A stretch of 11,068 nucleotides of DNA from NCBI GenBank assembly GCA_934132895.1, contig CAKPAG010000019.1, positions 1-11,068 on the forward strand, in the 5' to 3' direction. The DNA is from an uncultured Clostridia bacterium (GTDB taxonomy: Bacteria > Bacillota > Clostridia > TANB77 > CAG-465). Below are positions 1-5,833 of this stretch, piece after piece; the first letter of the stretch is position 1, and each line of letters starts with the position of its first letter. Position numbers and translations under genes: made by a program. The notes under the pieces are model-generated. The model saw nothing but the letters and a program-made list of their open reading frames with translations, was not told the origin of the DNA and did not search any database.

Positions 1-35
1 AGTTGGTTTTAAATGCAATTTTTTTGCAAAATAAT

Positions 36-61
36 GTTGGGATGGATTTTACCACCCCAAC
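36..61. other. GC-rich hairpin at the left edge
   Basis: A 10-base arm (36-45, GTTGGGATGG) faces a complementary arm (52-61) across a 6-base loop, with one A/C mismatch. It is by far the most GC-rich patch in the first 450 bases. No clear U-tract follows on the plus strand. On the minus strand the arm is followed by ATTATTTT. It could be a weak terminator of a gene to the left or a protein-binding site; the sequence does not decide. Confidence 0.5.
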
Positions 62-66
62 GAATA

Positions 67-90
67 TTATACAACCGAATATTTGTATAA
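67..90. other. 8-bp inverted repeat
   Basis: TTATACAA (67-74) is repeated as its exact reverse complement TTGTATAA (83-90) around an 8-base spacer. It is followed by a T-rich stretch ending in TTTATTTTTT near 100-110. The stem is almost all A-U, so as a terminator it would be weak. It may act together with the 36-61 hairpin. Confidence 0.35.
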
Positions 91-228
91 ATACTCTCTA
101 TTTATTTTTTGTATATTAAGCTTTAAAAAAGAGAAAATAAAAAAGGATTTTATAAAAAAATAGAATGAAAAAAGTAAAATATTTCAAAAATATTACAAGA
201 AAGTAAAAAAAAAATTACATAGAACATA

Positions 229-256
229 TTGATTGAAAAAAAAGTTATTATATGAT
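229..256 (+). promoter_or_regulatory. Candidate sigma-A promoter for the pil operon
   Basis: TTGATT (229-234) and TATGAT (251-256) are separated by 16 bases, giving a reasonable sigma-A match. In DNA this A/T-rich such matches arise by chance, so confidence is low. Initiation would be near 263, giving a leader of about 190 nucleotides. Confidence 0.3.
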
Positions 257-286
257 AAATTATAATCACAATAATGTGAAAAAAAG

Positions 287-316
287 TTGGATGGTATATT
301 GTTAAAGATTTAAGAT
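287..316 (+). promoter_or_regulatory. Alternative candidate sigma-A promoter for the pil operon
   Basis: TTGGAT (287-292) and TAAGAT (311-316) have an 18-base spacer. The TAAGAT hexamer is also the -10 element of the strong promoter at 10886-10914. This site competes with 229-256 as the operon promoter, and both could be used. Confidence 0.3.
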
Positions 317-450
317 TAATTGGAACAATAATAATATAGTTATACAAATATGTATAAATGTATTAATTTTAGAATATAACATCGGATTTTTGGAGAAAAT
401 AATAAAAAAATATTGTTAAAATTATACTTAAAGAAAAGGAGATAAATTCT

Positions 451-2097
451 ATGCCAAGCTGTTTAGGAATATATGTAAATGAAAATATAATAAAATTTGC
501 AAAAATGACATATGAGAGAAACACAATGATACTAGAACAATATGGCACTCGTTTCATAAGAATTGATCCCTTAAATCAGATAGAAGGTATAATACAAGAA
601 ACTAACTCAAATAGTACACAAATAGCAATTACTCCAGAAAAAAGTGAATATTTAAATGTAGAAATGTATGATCAAGGCCAAGTTAAATCATATTTTGGCG
701 ATGTTGCCAAAATGGAATTTGAAGCGTGGTGCGAAAAAAAAGCTGTAGCTCCTCAAAATTATGAGTACATATATAAAGCAGCTGATACTAAAAATGCTGA
801 AAATAAGAGAATGCTTGGTATAAATATTGTAAATAAAGATGTAGTAGATAAGTATACACAAAGATTTAGTAATATTGTATCTCTTTATCCGGCTAACTTA
901 CTTACTAATAGACTTGTTCCGGCTGAAGAACAAAATTACGTTTTAGTTGATTTAAGTGATAAATTAACAATAGTTGTTGTAGAAAATAATAAAGTTGTTG
1001 ATATGCAAAATTTTGATATGGGTATGAAACAAATACTTAGTGCTTTCTCAGATAGAGTGGGTTCTTATCAAAAAGCATATGAGGCATGTAAACAAATAAA
1101 TGTGTTCTCAGAAGGATATGACAATAATAACAAAGAATTAGAAGTTATTCTTGAACCTTTACTACAAGATGTTTTAAAGCAAGTTCAAGTATATGTTGAT
1201 AAATATAGAAAATATGTAGATAAAGTATTACTTACAGGTGATGGTATAGTATTTACAAATATTGATATTCTATTTACAGAATTTTTAAATTTAAAATGTG
1301 AAATATTAAAACCTGAATTCTTAGAAGATACATCTAATGTAAGAAATACTGCAGACATATTAGAATCAATTGAAGCTATCGCTTTGGCGTATGACGTTTT
1401 AAAACCAGCACCCAAAGAAAGCGAATATATAAAAAAATCAATAATAAAAAAAGGACTATTTTCTAGAAAAGAAAAGTTACCTAAAGAAAAGAAAGAACAT
1501 AAAGAATTTAACTTATTTAAAAAGAAAGATTCTGCTCTTCAAGAAAATAGTGAACCAAAAGTTACAGTAAGTTCTGATACTATAGAAAAGATAAGTAAAA
1601 TACTTACTTGTGCAGCGATATTTTTTGGAGTAACTGCGGTTACATATGCTGCATTTAGTGGACTATATATATCTAGAGTAGAAAAGATAAAGAAAAATGT
1701 TGAAAAAGAAATTTCAAACTTGAATAAGAAAATTACTGAGATAAATAGCGATAATGACTATATTACAGCTAATACTAAAAAATATACTGAAATTAATGAT
1801 TATGTTCAAAATATAGCAGATCAAATTGAAAGCAATAAAATTGGAAAATTTACAACATATAATGTTGCAACATTCTTAAATAATATAATAAAAATAATTC
1901 CAAAGAATGTACAACTTGTAAATATAAAATCTGATGATAATAAAAATGTTGTAATAACTGCAAAATCAGATAGCTATGCTGATTTAGGATATTTTGTAGC
2001 AGAATTAAAAATAAATGGAACACTAAATAATATAAAAATAAATAATATACAAAATGGAGAAACTACAGTTGTAGAGATTGGTGGTGAGCTACCATAA
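451..2097 (+). CDS. pilM: PilM-PilN fusion, type IV pilus inner-membrane alignment protein
   Basis: Two T4P scaffold proteins appear in one 548-residue chain. Residues 1-320 have the PilM (FtsA/actin-like) layout, with a second-phosphate-like strand at 163-178 (VDLSDKLT) and an adenosine-like motif at 259-266 (VLLTGDGI). A Lys-rich linker (327-360) leads to one membrane helix (about 383-406) and a short coiled coil (409-435). Residues 465-548 resemble the PilN periplasmic domain (LNNIIKIIPKNVQL). In most T4P systems PilM is a separate cytoplasmic protein that grips a short N-terminal motif of PilN; here they are covalently joined. The usual first phosphate motif (DIGS) reads YVNE at 8-11 and GGG reads GDG, so ATP binding is doubtful. 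AAGGAG at 436-441 lies 9 bases before the ATG. The gene overlaps pilO by one base (TAATG), which suggests translational coupling. The PilN half is assigned on layout and a short motif. Confidence 0.85.
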   Translation: MPSCLGIYVNENIIKFAKMTYERNTMILEQYGTRFIRIDPLNQIEGIIQETNSNSTQIAITPEKSEYLNVEMYDQGQVKSYFGDVAKMEFEAWCEKKAVAPQNYEYIYKAADTKNAENKRMLGINIVNKDVVDKYTQRFSNIVSLYPANLLTNRLVPAEEQNYVLVDLSDKLTIVVVENNKVVDMQNFDMGMKQILSAFSDRVGSYQKAYEACKQINVFSEGYDNNNKELEVILEPLLQDVLKQVQVYVDKYRKYVDKVLLTGDGIVFTNIDILFTEFLNLKCEILKPEFLEDTSNVRNTADILESIEAIALAYDVLKPAPKESEYIKKSIIKKGLFSRKEKLPKEKKEHKEFNLFKKKDSALQENSEPKVTVSSDTIEKISKILTCAAIFFGVTAVTYAAFSGLYISRVEKIKKNVEKEISNLNKKITEINSDNDYITANTKKYTEINDYVQNIADQIESNKIGKFTTYNVATFLNNIIKIIPKNVQLVNIKSDDNKNVVITAKSDSYADLGYFVAELKINGTLNNIKINNIQNGETTVVEIGGELP

Positions 2098-2885
2098 TGA
2101 CAGAAGATGTAAAAAAATTAATTATAGTTTCTAGTGTTTTAGTTGTATTAATTGCTCTTACTGTTACATTACTACTTGTAAACATTAATTTAAAATTAAT
2201 AAATTTAGGTTCTATAAAAGAACTTATAGTTAAACATGGAGAAGCAATTCAAGCAGAGGAAAACCTTAAGAAAAAAGAAACAGAATACAAAAATGCAGTA
2301 TCAAAAGTAAATTCATCAAAATCATCTTTTGATACAGCAAAAGCTAAATATGAAGCTATAAGTGATGAAACTATAAATGTGATAAAAGAAGCAACTACAG
2401 AAGAAAACTATAACATAGAATATATGTGGATAAGACTTGGAAACTATGCAAAGAAAAATAACTTAACAATAGTTATGGCAGAACCAGGTGGAAGTTTTAC
2501 AGATAGTAGTTCAGCATCAAAGGATAGTACTAATAAATCTACTAAAACAACAACTACTACAACAACTACAACAAAAAATGATGATACATCATCTACAAAT
2601 AACAGTAGTAGTAATAGTAGCACTACTAAAGATACATCAACAAGTAATTCAACTACTTCAGATGATATTAGTAGTATAAATCAAACAGCAAAAGATGCTA
2701 ATGATAAAAATACACTATTTAAAATACAAGTATCTGGAAGTTATCTAAATGTTTCAGACTTTGTATTTGAAGTAGAAAATGATAAAGCTTTAAGATTTAA
2801 ACTTGATAATATATCTATGGATTATGTATCAGGAACAACAATTAAAGCAACATTTAATGTTAAAAACTTAGTAATCAATAAATAG
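2097..2885 (+). CDS. pilO: PilO-like type IV pilus assembly protein with Ser/Thr-rich insert
   Basis: A 262-residue single-pass protein in the position expected for PilO, the partner of PilN in the inner-membrane alignment subcomplex. It has a short cytoplasmic tail, a membrane helix at about 8-29, a Lys/Glu-rich coiled coil at about 38-90 and a C-terminal domain (206-262). The C-terminal part has the PilO-type GSYLNVSDFVFEVE strand-helix pattern. Residues 131-196 are an unusual insert made almost wholly of Ser, Thr, Asn, Lys and Asp, including nine Thr in a row, which splits the extracytoplasmic region. Such a segment is likely flexible, exposed and possibly glycosylated (inference). The start overlaps the stop of the PilM-PilN gene by one base. 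The family assignment rests on gene order, topology and weak sequence resemblance. Confidence 0.75.
   Translation: MTEDVKKLIIVSSVLVVLIALTVTLLLVNINLKLINLGSIKELIVKHGEAIQAEENLKKKETEYKNAVSKVNSSKSSFDTAKAKYEAISDETINVIKEATTEENYNIEYMWIRLGNYAKKNNLTIVMAEPGGSFTDSSSASKDSTNKSTKTTTTTTTTTKNDDTSSTNNSSSNSSTTKDTSTSNSTTSDDISSINQTAKDANDKNTLFKIQVSGSYLNVSDFVFEVENDKALRFKLDNISMDYVSGTTIKATFNVKNLVINK
2487..2684 (+). repeat. Low-complexity Ser/Thr/Asn-coding tract within pilO
   Basis: About 200 bases are dominated by ACA, ACT, AGT, TCA and AAT codons, encoding residues 131-196 of the PilO-like protein. The Thr run uses both ACA and ACT codons. The tract is therefore an imperfect repeat rather than a pure microsatellite, but it could still vary in length between strains. 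Confidence 0.7.
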
Positions 2886-2904
2886 ATAAGGAGCGTGATA
2901 ATGG

Positions 2905-3321
2905 ATGAAAAAAGCATATATGCTAACTTTTGTAATATCATTTTTAACATTGCTATCAGTTGGTATAATACTATTTATGCTAATGTTACCTCAACAAGTA
3001 CAAGTATTTGAAGGTAATGTAAATAAATATGATTCAATAACAAAATCTAGATATACTTTTTCAAGTACAAAAGATATAACAAGTGAGTCTTTAAAGAAAC
3101 AATATAGCATAAATGATGAAGATATGAATACTTTCAGAAGAAATAGCCAGTATGTTGCTGGAAATTCTGATCCATTTTCACCTGCTGAAAGTTCAGAAGA
3201 ACAAGGTACTACTACAAGTGGTAACAAGAATTCATCTACAACAAATGGTGCTAGTGAAGCTGAACAAAGAACTACAAATAGTAATGATGGAAAGAAAAAT
3301 CCTGAATCAACAGGAAAATAA
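2905..3321 (+). CDS. Single-pass membrane protein with a PilP-like Pro-Phe motif
   Basis: 138 residues: an N-terminal membrane helix (about 6-28), a polar extracytoplasmic region, and a Ser/Thr/Asn/Gly-rich tail (93-138) that looks disordered. The only family hint is GNSDPFSP at 86-93, like the (R/N)xPFxP stretch at the start of PilP proteins. PilP follows PilO in Gram-negative operons and links PilNO to the secretin. This cell appears to have no secretin, so any PilP-like role would differ; this is inference. The ATG at 2905 is the only start in frame with the helix, because a TAA stop lies at 2899. It is 11 bases from the AAGGAG at 2888-2893, which is long. An out-of-frame ATG at 2901 sits at a better distance. 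The stop TAA is shared with the next gene's ribosome binding site. Confidence 0.7.
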   Translation: MKKAYMLTFVISFLTLLSVGIILFMLMLPQQVQVFEGNVNKYDSITKSRYTFSSTKDITSESLKKQYSINDEDMNTFRRNSQYVAGNSDPFSPAESSEEQGTTTSGNKNSSTTNGASEAEQRTTNSNDGKKNPESTGK

Positions 3322-3332
3322 GGAGAAATATA

Positions 3333-3842
3333 ATGGCAAATAAAGCAGCAAATAAAGATAAAAAGAAAAACACAATTATTGTATTACTTTCATCAGCATG
3401 TATATTACTAATTGCGTTAATGATATTCATGAAGTTTAGTTCTAAAACTGTAACAGGAAGTTCTAAATTTTTACAAAGTGTATTTTCACTTCAAGATAAA
3501 GTATCTACATATATAGGTAAATCTACATCAGATACTTTTGGAGTATACACTGCAGAAGAAATTACAACAGGAAAACTTGCTAAAACAGGTGAAGAAATAA
3601 AAGACAATGATGACAAATCATTAACACCACTTGTAGATACAGATAAAAAACAAGAAAAAAATGATAAAATAGCTTACAAAATAAATGATGAAAACTTAAA
3701 AAAATTATTAAATACAAGTATGCCTACATACGAGGGAGTTGAATTTTATATACAAAATGGTACTACTGTAAAAGTAAATTTAACTTCTAAGCCAGACTGG
3801 TGGACAGAAGATTTAGATTTTCTACTAGTAGGCAAAGATTAA
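3333..3842 (+). CDS. Membrane-anchored protein of unknown function in the pilus operon
   Basis: I do not recognise the family. The 169-residue protein starts with a Lys-rich cytoplasmic tail (1-12), then one membrane helix (about 13-34), then an extracytoplasmic region. A charged, probably flexible segment (85-112) separates the middle from a compact C-terminal part (113-169) that contains PDWWTEDLDF. It has no lipobox, no pilin cleavage site and no known catalytic motif. The AAGGAG at 3320-3325 overlaps the stop of the preceding gene and lies 7 bases before the ATG, so the two genes are tightly coupled. Its position between PilO and the pilin suggests a pilus-scaffold or surface role, but that is context only. 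Confidence 0.7.
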   Translation: MANKAANKDKKKNTIIVLLSSACILLIALMIFMKFSSKTVTGSSKFLQSVFSLQDKVSTYIGKSTSDTFGVYTAEEITTGKLAKTGEEIKDNDDKSLTPLVDTDKKQEKNDKIAYKINDENLKKLLNTSMPTYEGVEFYIQNGTTVKVNLTSKPDWWTEDLDFLLVGKD

Positions 3843-3852
3843 TTATTTTTGG

Positions 3853-3895
3853 TAAAAACATTTTTTACAAAAGATAAAAGTATAAAATGTTTTTA
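3853..3895 (+). other. 12-bp perfect inverted repeat before the pilin gene
   Basis: TAAAAACATTTT (3853-3864) is matched exactly by AAAATGTTTTTA (3884-3895) around a 19-base loop, in the 86-base gap before the pilin. A T-rich stretch follows the right arm. It could be a partial terminator, an RNA-processing site or a stabilising 5' structure for the pilin mRNA. The stem has a single G-C pair, so it would be weak at physiological temperature. Confidence 0.5.
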
Positions 3896-3912
3896 TATAT
3901 ATTTTATATTAT

Positions 3913-3920
3913 AAGGAGGA
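3913..3920 (+). promoter_or_regulatory. Very strong ribosome binding site that sets the pilin start
   Basis: AAGGAGGA lies 8 bases upstream of the ATG at 3929. It is the closest match to the anti-Shine-Dalgarno sequence in the locus. It chooses this ATG over an in-frame ATG at 3887, which would add 14 hydrophobic residues in front of the Lys-rich leader and is not preceded by a binding site. Confidence 0.85.
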
Positions 3921-3928
3921 AGAATTTT

Positions 3929-4375
3929 ATGAAAAATTCTAAAAAAGGTATTTCTTTAATCGTATTAGTTATAACAATCATTGTTATAATCATCTTAGCA
4001 GCAGCAGTGCTACTATCATTACAAAACAATAACCCAATCCAAAATGCAAATACAGCAGTTGCTGACAGTGATTTAGATGCTGCTCAATCAGCATTTAACA
4101 TTTTGATAGGAAAAGTTATGGCTGATTGTAAAGGTTCAGCTACTATCACTGCAGGAACTGATAATAAATTAATAGGTACTACATTTACAGTAGATGGTAA
4201 AGATGTTATTAAAGGTACTGATGGTAAATTTACTACAGAAGGCTCAGGAACTAAATATGTAGTAAATGCAGCTGACTTAGGTGCATCAGGCAACAAAAAT
4301 ATAAGCAATTATACTATTAAAAATACTACAGGTGTTGTTTACAAAGATGCTGCAGCTTTAGCTTCTGCACAATAA
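3929..4375 (+). CDS. Type IV pilin, probable major subunit, lacking Glu5
   Basis: A 148-residue prepilin. It has a 7-residue basic leader (MKNSKKG) cut after Gly7 by a prepilin peptidase, then a hydrophobic helix beginning ISLIVLVITIIV and ending near residue 33. The remaining ~115 residues form a small extracellular domain rich in Ala, Thr, Gly and Asp, with one Cys. Canonical type IV pilins have Phe or Met at +1 and Glu at +5 of the mature chain; here +1 is Ile and +5 is Val. Pilin-like proteins with an ISLIVLV start are, to my knowledge, common in clostridial genomes. The very strong ribosome binding site, stand-alone position and flanking hairpins argue that this is the abundant subunit, but the missing Glu leaves room for a specialised minor role. 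It is followed by a 193-base gap before the next gene. Confidence 0.85.
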   Translation: MKNSKKGISLIVLVITIIVIIILAAAVLLSLQNNNPIQNANTAVADSDLDAAQSAFNILIGKVMADCKGSATITAGTDNKLIGTTFTVDGKDVIKGTDGKFTTEGSGTKYVVNAADLGASGNKNISNYTIKNTTGVVYKDAAALASAQ

Positions 4376-4415
4376 TTGATAAAAATTATAAAAAATAAAT
4401 ACGATTAAATAGGTT

Positions 4416-4455
4416 TAAGACCATATGCATGTGGGTTATGATGTATATGGTCTTA
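4416..4455 (+). other. Strong 15-bp hairpin downstream of the pilin gene
   Basis: A 15-base arm (4416-4430, starting TAAGACCATAT) pairs with 4441-4455 (ending ATATGGTCTTA). All pairs are Watson-Crick except one G-T, around a 10-base loop. The flanking GGT (12-14) and ACC (55-57) could extend it with a bulge. The sequence after it (CCGATATAG) is not a U-tract, so it is not a classic intrinsic terminator. A 3' stabiliser or partial terminator that separates abundant pilin mRNA from downstream genes fits better. Confidence 0.65.
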
Positions 4456-4509
4456 CCGATATAGTATATATGTTATATGAGTTATATGCGTTTTAGAGTA
4501 TATGATAGT

Positions 4510-4538
4510 TTGTTATCTAGTATTGTATATTGTAAAAT
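4510..4538 (+). promoter_or_regulatory. Internal sigma-A promoter for the minor pilin-pilBTC block
   Basis: TTGTTA (4510-4515) and TAAAAT (4533-4538) are separated by exactly 17 bases. They sit in the gap after the pilin hairpin and just before the next ribosome binding site. Initiation near 4545 would fall after the ATG at 4539, which supports ATG 4569 as the real start of the next gene. The T/A-rich stretch before it also holds a GTTATATG direct repeat (4472-4479 and 4481-4488). Confidence 0.55.
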
Positions 4539-4553
4539 GTGGATAAGTTATAT

Positions 4554-4561
4554 AAAGGAAG
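4554..4561 (+). promoter_or_regulatory. Ribosome binding site that sets the A24N-pilin start
   Basis: AAAGGAAG lies 7 bases before the ATG at 4569. The earlier in-frame ATG at 4539 has no purine-rich site in front of it and would overlap the inferred transcription start. Confidence 0.65.
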
Positions 4562-4568
4562 TGGAGAA

Positions 4569-5378
4569 ATGTTAATAGGTATACATATATTTATAGCTTT
4601 TTGTATGTTTGTAATTGGAACGTTATTTGGCAGTTTTTTCTCTCTTGCTACATACAGGTTACCAAGGCATCAAGATATAGTTGCAACTAGGTCGTATTGT
4701 CCTACTTGTAAACATAGACTTTCATTTTTTGATTTGATACCAGTTTTAAGTTATTTAATTCGTGGTGGAAAGTGTAAATATTGTCATGAAAAAATAAGTA
4801 TTAGATATTTTTTATTAGAGGTATCTAATGGACTTGTTTTCTTAAGTTTTTATCTTTTAATAGGATATAATTTCTATTTACTTTTTGTATGTCTTGCTTA
4901 TGCTTTTTTATTCGTAATAATAGGTTCATATATTATGAAAGGTAAGATGAGTGAAGAAGAAATAAAAGAAATAGAGAATATAAAAAAAGAAAAAATGAGC
5001 AAGAAAAAGGGAGTGTTCGTTGCAGAACTTGTAGTTGCAATGATAATCTTTACTATATTTATGGCAACAGCTTTTGTTATAACTAGAAATTATAATAAAA
5101 ATACTAGACTTAATGTAGCAAGAAGTAATGCTATTTCACTTGCAGTAAAATGTATGGAAATGGCTCGTTCAACTGACTATGATAATCTTAATTCTTTTAA
5201 TTTAAATGAAGTAAAAGATAAAATATATTACAATTCTACCGTATCTATTACAAAATATAGTGATATAGATTTTACTAAAGAAGATTTAGTTAAAACTATA
5301 AAAGTTAAAGTAGATTACATGGTAGAAGGTACACCATATAGTTATGAGATAAAAACATTAAAAGGTAAGGTGATATAA
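4569..5378 (+). CDS. PilD N-terminal (A24N) domain fused to a type IV pilin, no peptidase domain
   Basis: 269 residues with two unrelated halves. Residues 1-122 match the N-terminal domain of PilD prepilin peptidases: GSFFSLATYRLP (21-32), two zinc-type pairs CPTC (44-47) and CKYC (69-72), and DLIPVLSYL between them. Membrane helices lie at about 1-24, 80-98 and 102-122. The aspartate protease half (family A24, with its GxGD motif) is absent. Instead a charged linker (123-147) leads to a prepilin signal, KKKG cut after Gly148. A pilin helix with Glu at +5 (VFVAELVV) and an extracellular domain to 269 follow. The three helices leave the linker in the cytoplasm, exactly where a prepilin leader must lie. 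An in-frame ATG at 4995 could give a free pilin, but it has only a poor binding site. A mutated gene pair is possible, but the frame is clean. Confidence 0.85.
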   Translation: MLIGIHIFIAFCMFVIGTLFGSFFSLATYRLPRHQDIVATRSYCPTCKHRLSFFDLIPVLSYLIRGGKCKYCHEKISIRYFLLEVSNGLVFLSFYLLIGYNFYLLFVCLAYAFLFVIIGSYIMKGKMSEEEIKEIENIKKEKMSKKKGVFVAELVVAMIIFTIFMATAFVITRNYNKNTRLNVARSNAISLAVKCMEMARSTDYDNLNSFNLNEVKDKIYYNSTVSITKYSDIDFTKEDLVKTIKVKVDYMVEGTPYSYEIKTLKGKVI

Positions 5379-5833
5379 TGAATAAAAAGTCAGGTATTAC
5401 CATGACATCTATGGTTTTGTACGTTGCGTTATTCTTTGCTTTTTCTGCTTTTGCCATAGCTGTTAGTACAAATTACAATCATAAGACCTTAATGGAAAAG
5501 GGAAATATGTGGATAAATGAACAATTTGATAAATTACAAATGAATTTACTTTCAAGTGGAAGAAAAAGTACTGATGTTAGTAATATAGGTGGAAAGATTG
5601 TATTTTCAAATGATGATGAATATAGATTTGAAGATGGAAAAATATATTTAAATGATGGTTTTTGTATAAGTGATGTAACAAACTTTGAACTTGTTAATTC
5701 TGTACAAGGATATAACGTGCCTGAAAAAGATAATAATATGAGTGCTGTTATGGCTAAAGTTACACTTGAAAAGTATGGAATAACAAAAGATTTTGAACTG
5801 TATATTACTGCAGGAGATGAGTTTAATGAATAG
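5378..5833 (+). CDS. Minor pilin, PilW/ComGF-like
   Basis: 151 residues with a short leader (MNKKSG), a likely cut after Gly6, and a hydrophobic helix from Ile7 to about 30. The mature +5 residue is Ser, not Glu. The extracellular part contains a strand pattern (EYRFEDGKIYLNDG, 81-94, then SDVTNFELV) like that of ComGF/GspJ/PilW minor pilins, which form the tip or initiation complex. This class assignment is tentative; the pilin-like N-terminus is the firmer evidence. The start overlaps the preceding stop by one base (TAATG) and uses AAGGTGA at 5367-5373. It sits between the A24N-pilin chimera and the PilX-like gene, as expected of a minor pilin cluster. Confidence 0.75.
   Translation: MNKKSGITMTSMVLYVALFFAFSAFAIAVSTNYNHKTLMEKGNMWINEQFDKLQMNLLSSGRKSTDVSNIGGKIVFSNDDEYRFEDGKIYLNDGFCISDVTNFELVNSVQGYNVPEKDNNMSAVMAKVTLEKYGITKDFELYITAGDEFNE

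Larger units (their letters stand above)
1..450. other. Non-coding A/T-rich upstream region and leader of the pil operon
   Basis: No credible gene is seen in these 450 bases. The first 90 bases hold two hairpins (36-61 and 67-90). The rest is extremely A-rich on the plus strand, with several sigma-A-like promoter candidates. Open frames on the minus strand here encode only Ile/Phe/Tyr-rich translations of A/T runs, with no ribosome binding site. The region ends in an AAGGAG site at 436-441 that serves the first pil gene. I looked for a c-di-GMP riboswitch, known upstream of some clostridial pilus operons, and saw no GC-bearing core that could be one. Confidence 0.75.

Noticed and set aside
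150..347. Minus-strand open frame of 65 codons in the leader
   Set aside because: Translation is Ile/Phe/Tyr-rich, as expected from reading A-runs backwards; no ribosome binding site and no family resemblance.
260..450. c-di-GMP riboswitch in the pil leader
   Set aside because: Known in some clostridial pilus operons, but this stretch is almost pure A/T with no conserved core or plausible paired stems.
369..557. Minus-strand open frame of 62 codons overlapping the first pil gene
   Set aside because: It overlaps the well-supported PilM-PilN start and has a low-complexity hydrophobic translation; a shadow of the leader and the real gene.
2488..2679. Alternative-frame Gln/Leu/Val-rich reading of the pilO repeat tract
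   Set aside because: It is an artefact of the ACA/ACT/AGT repeats read in another frame, with no start signal of its own.
3887..3928. Longer pilin starting at ATG 3887
   Set aside because: It would put 14 mostly hydrophobic residues before the basic leader and lacks a binding site; AAGGAGGA points to ATG 3929.
4539..4568. Longer A24N-pilin starting at ATG 4539
   Set aside because: There is no ribosome binding site before it and it lies at or before the inferred transcription start; ATG 4569 has a well-spaced site.
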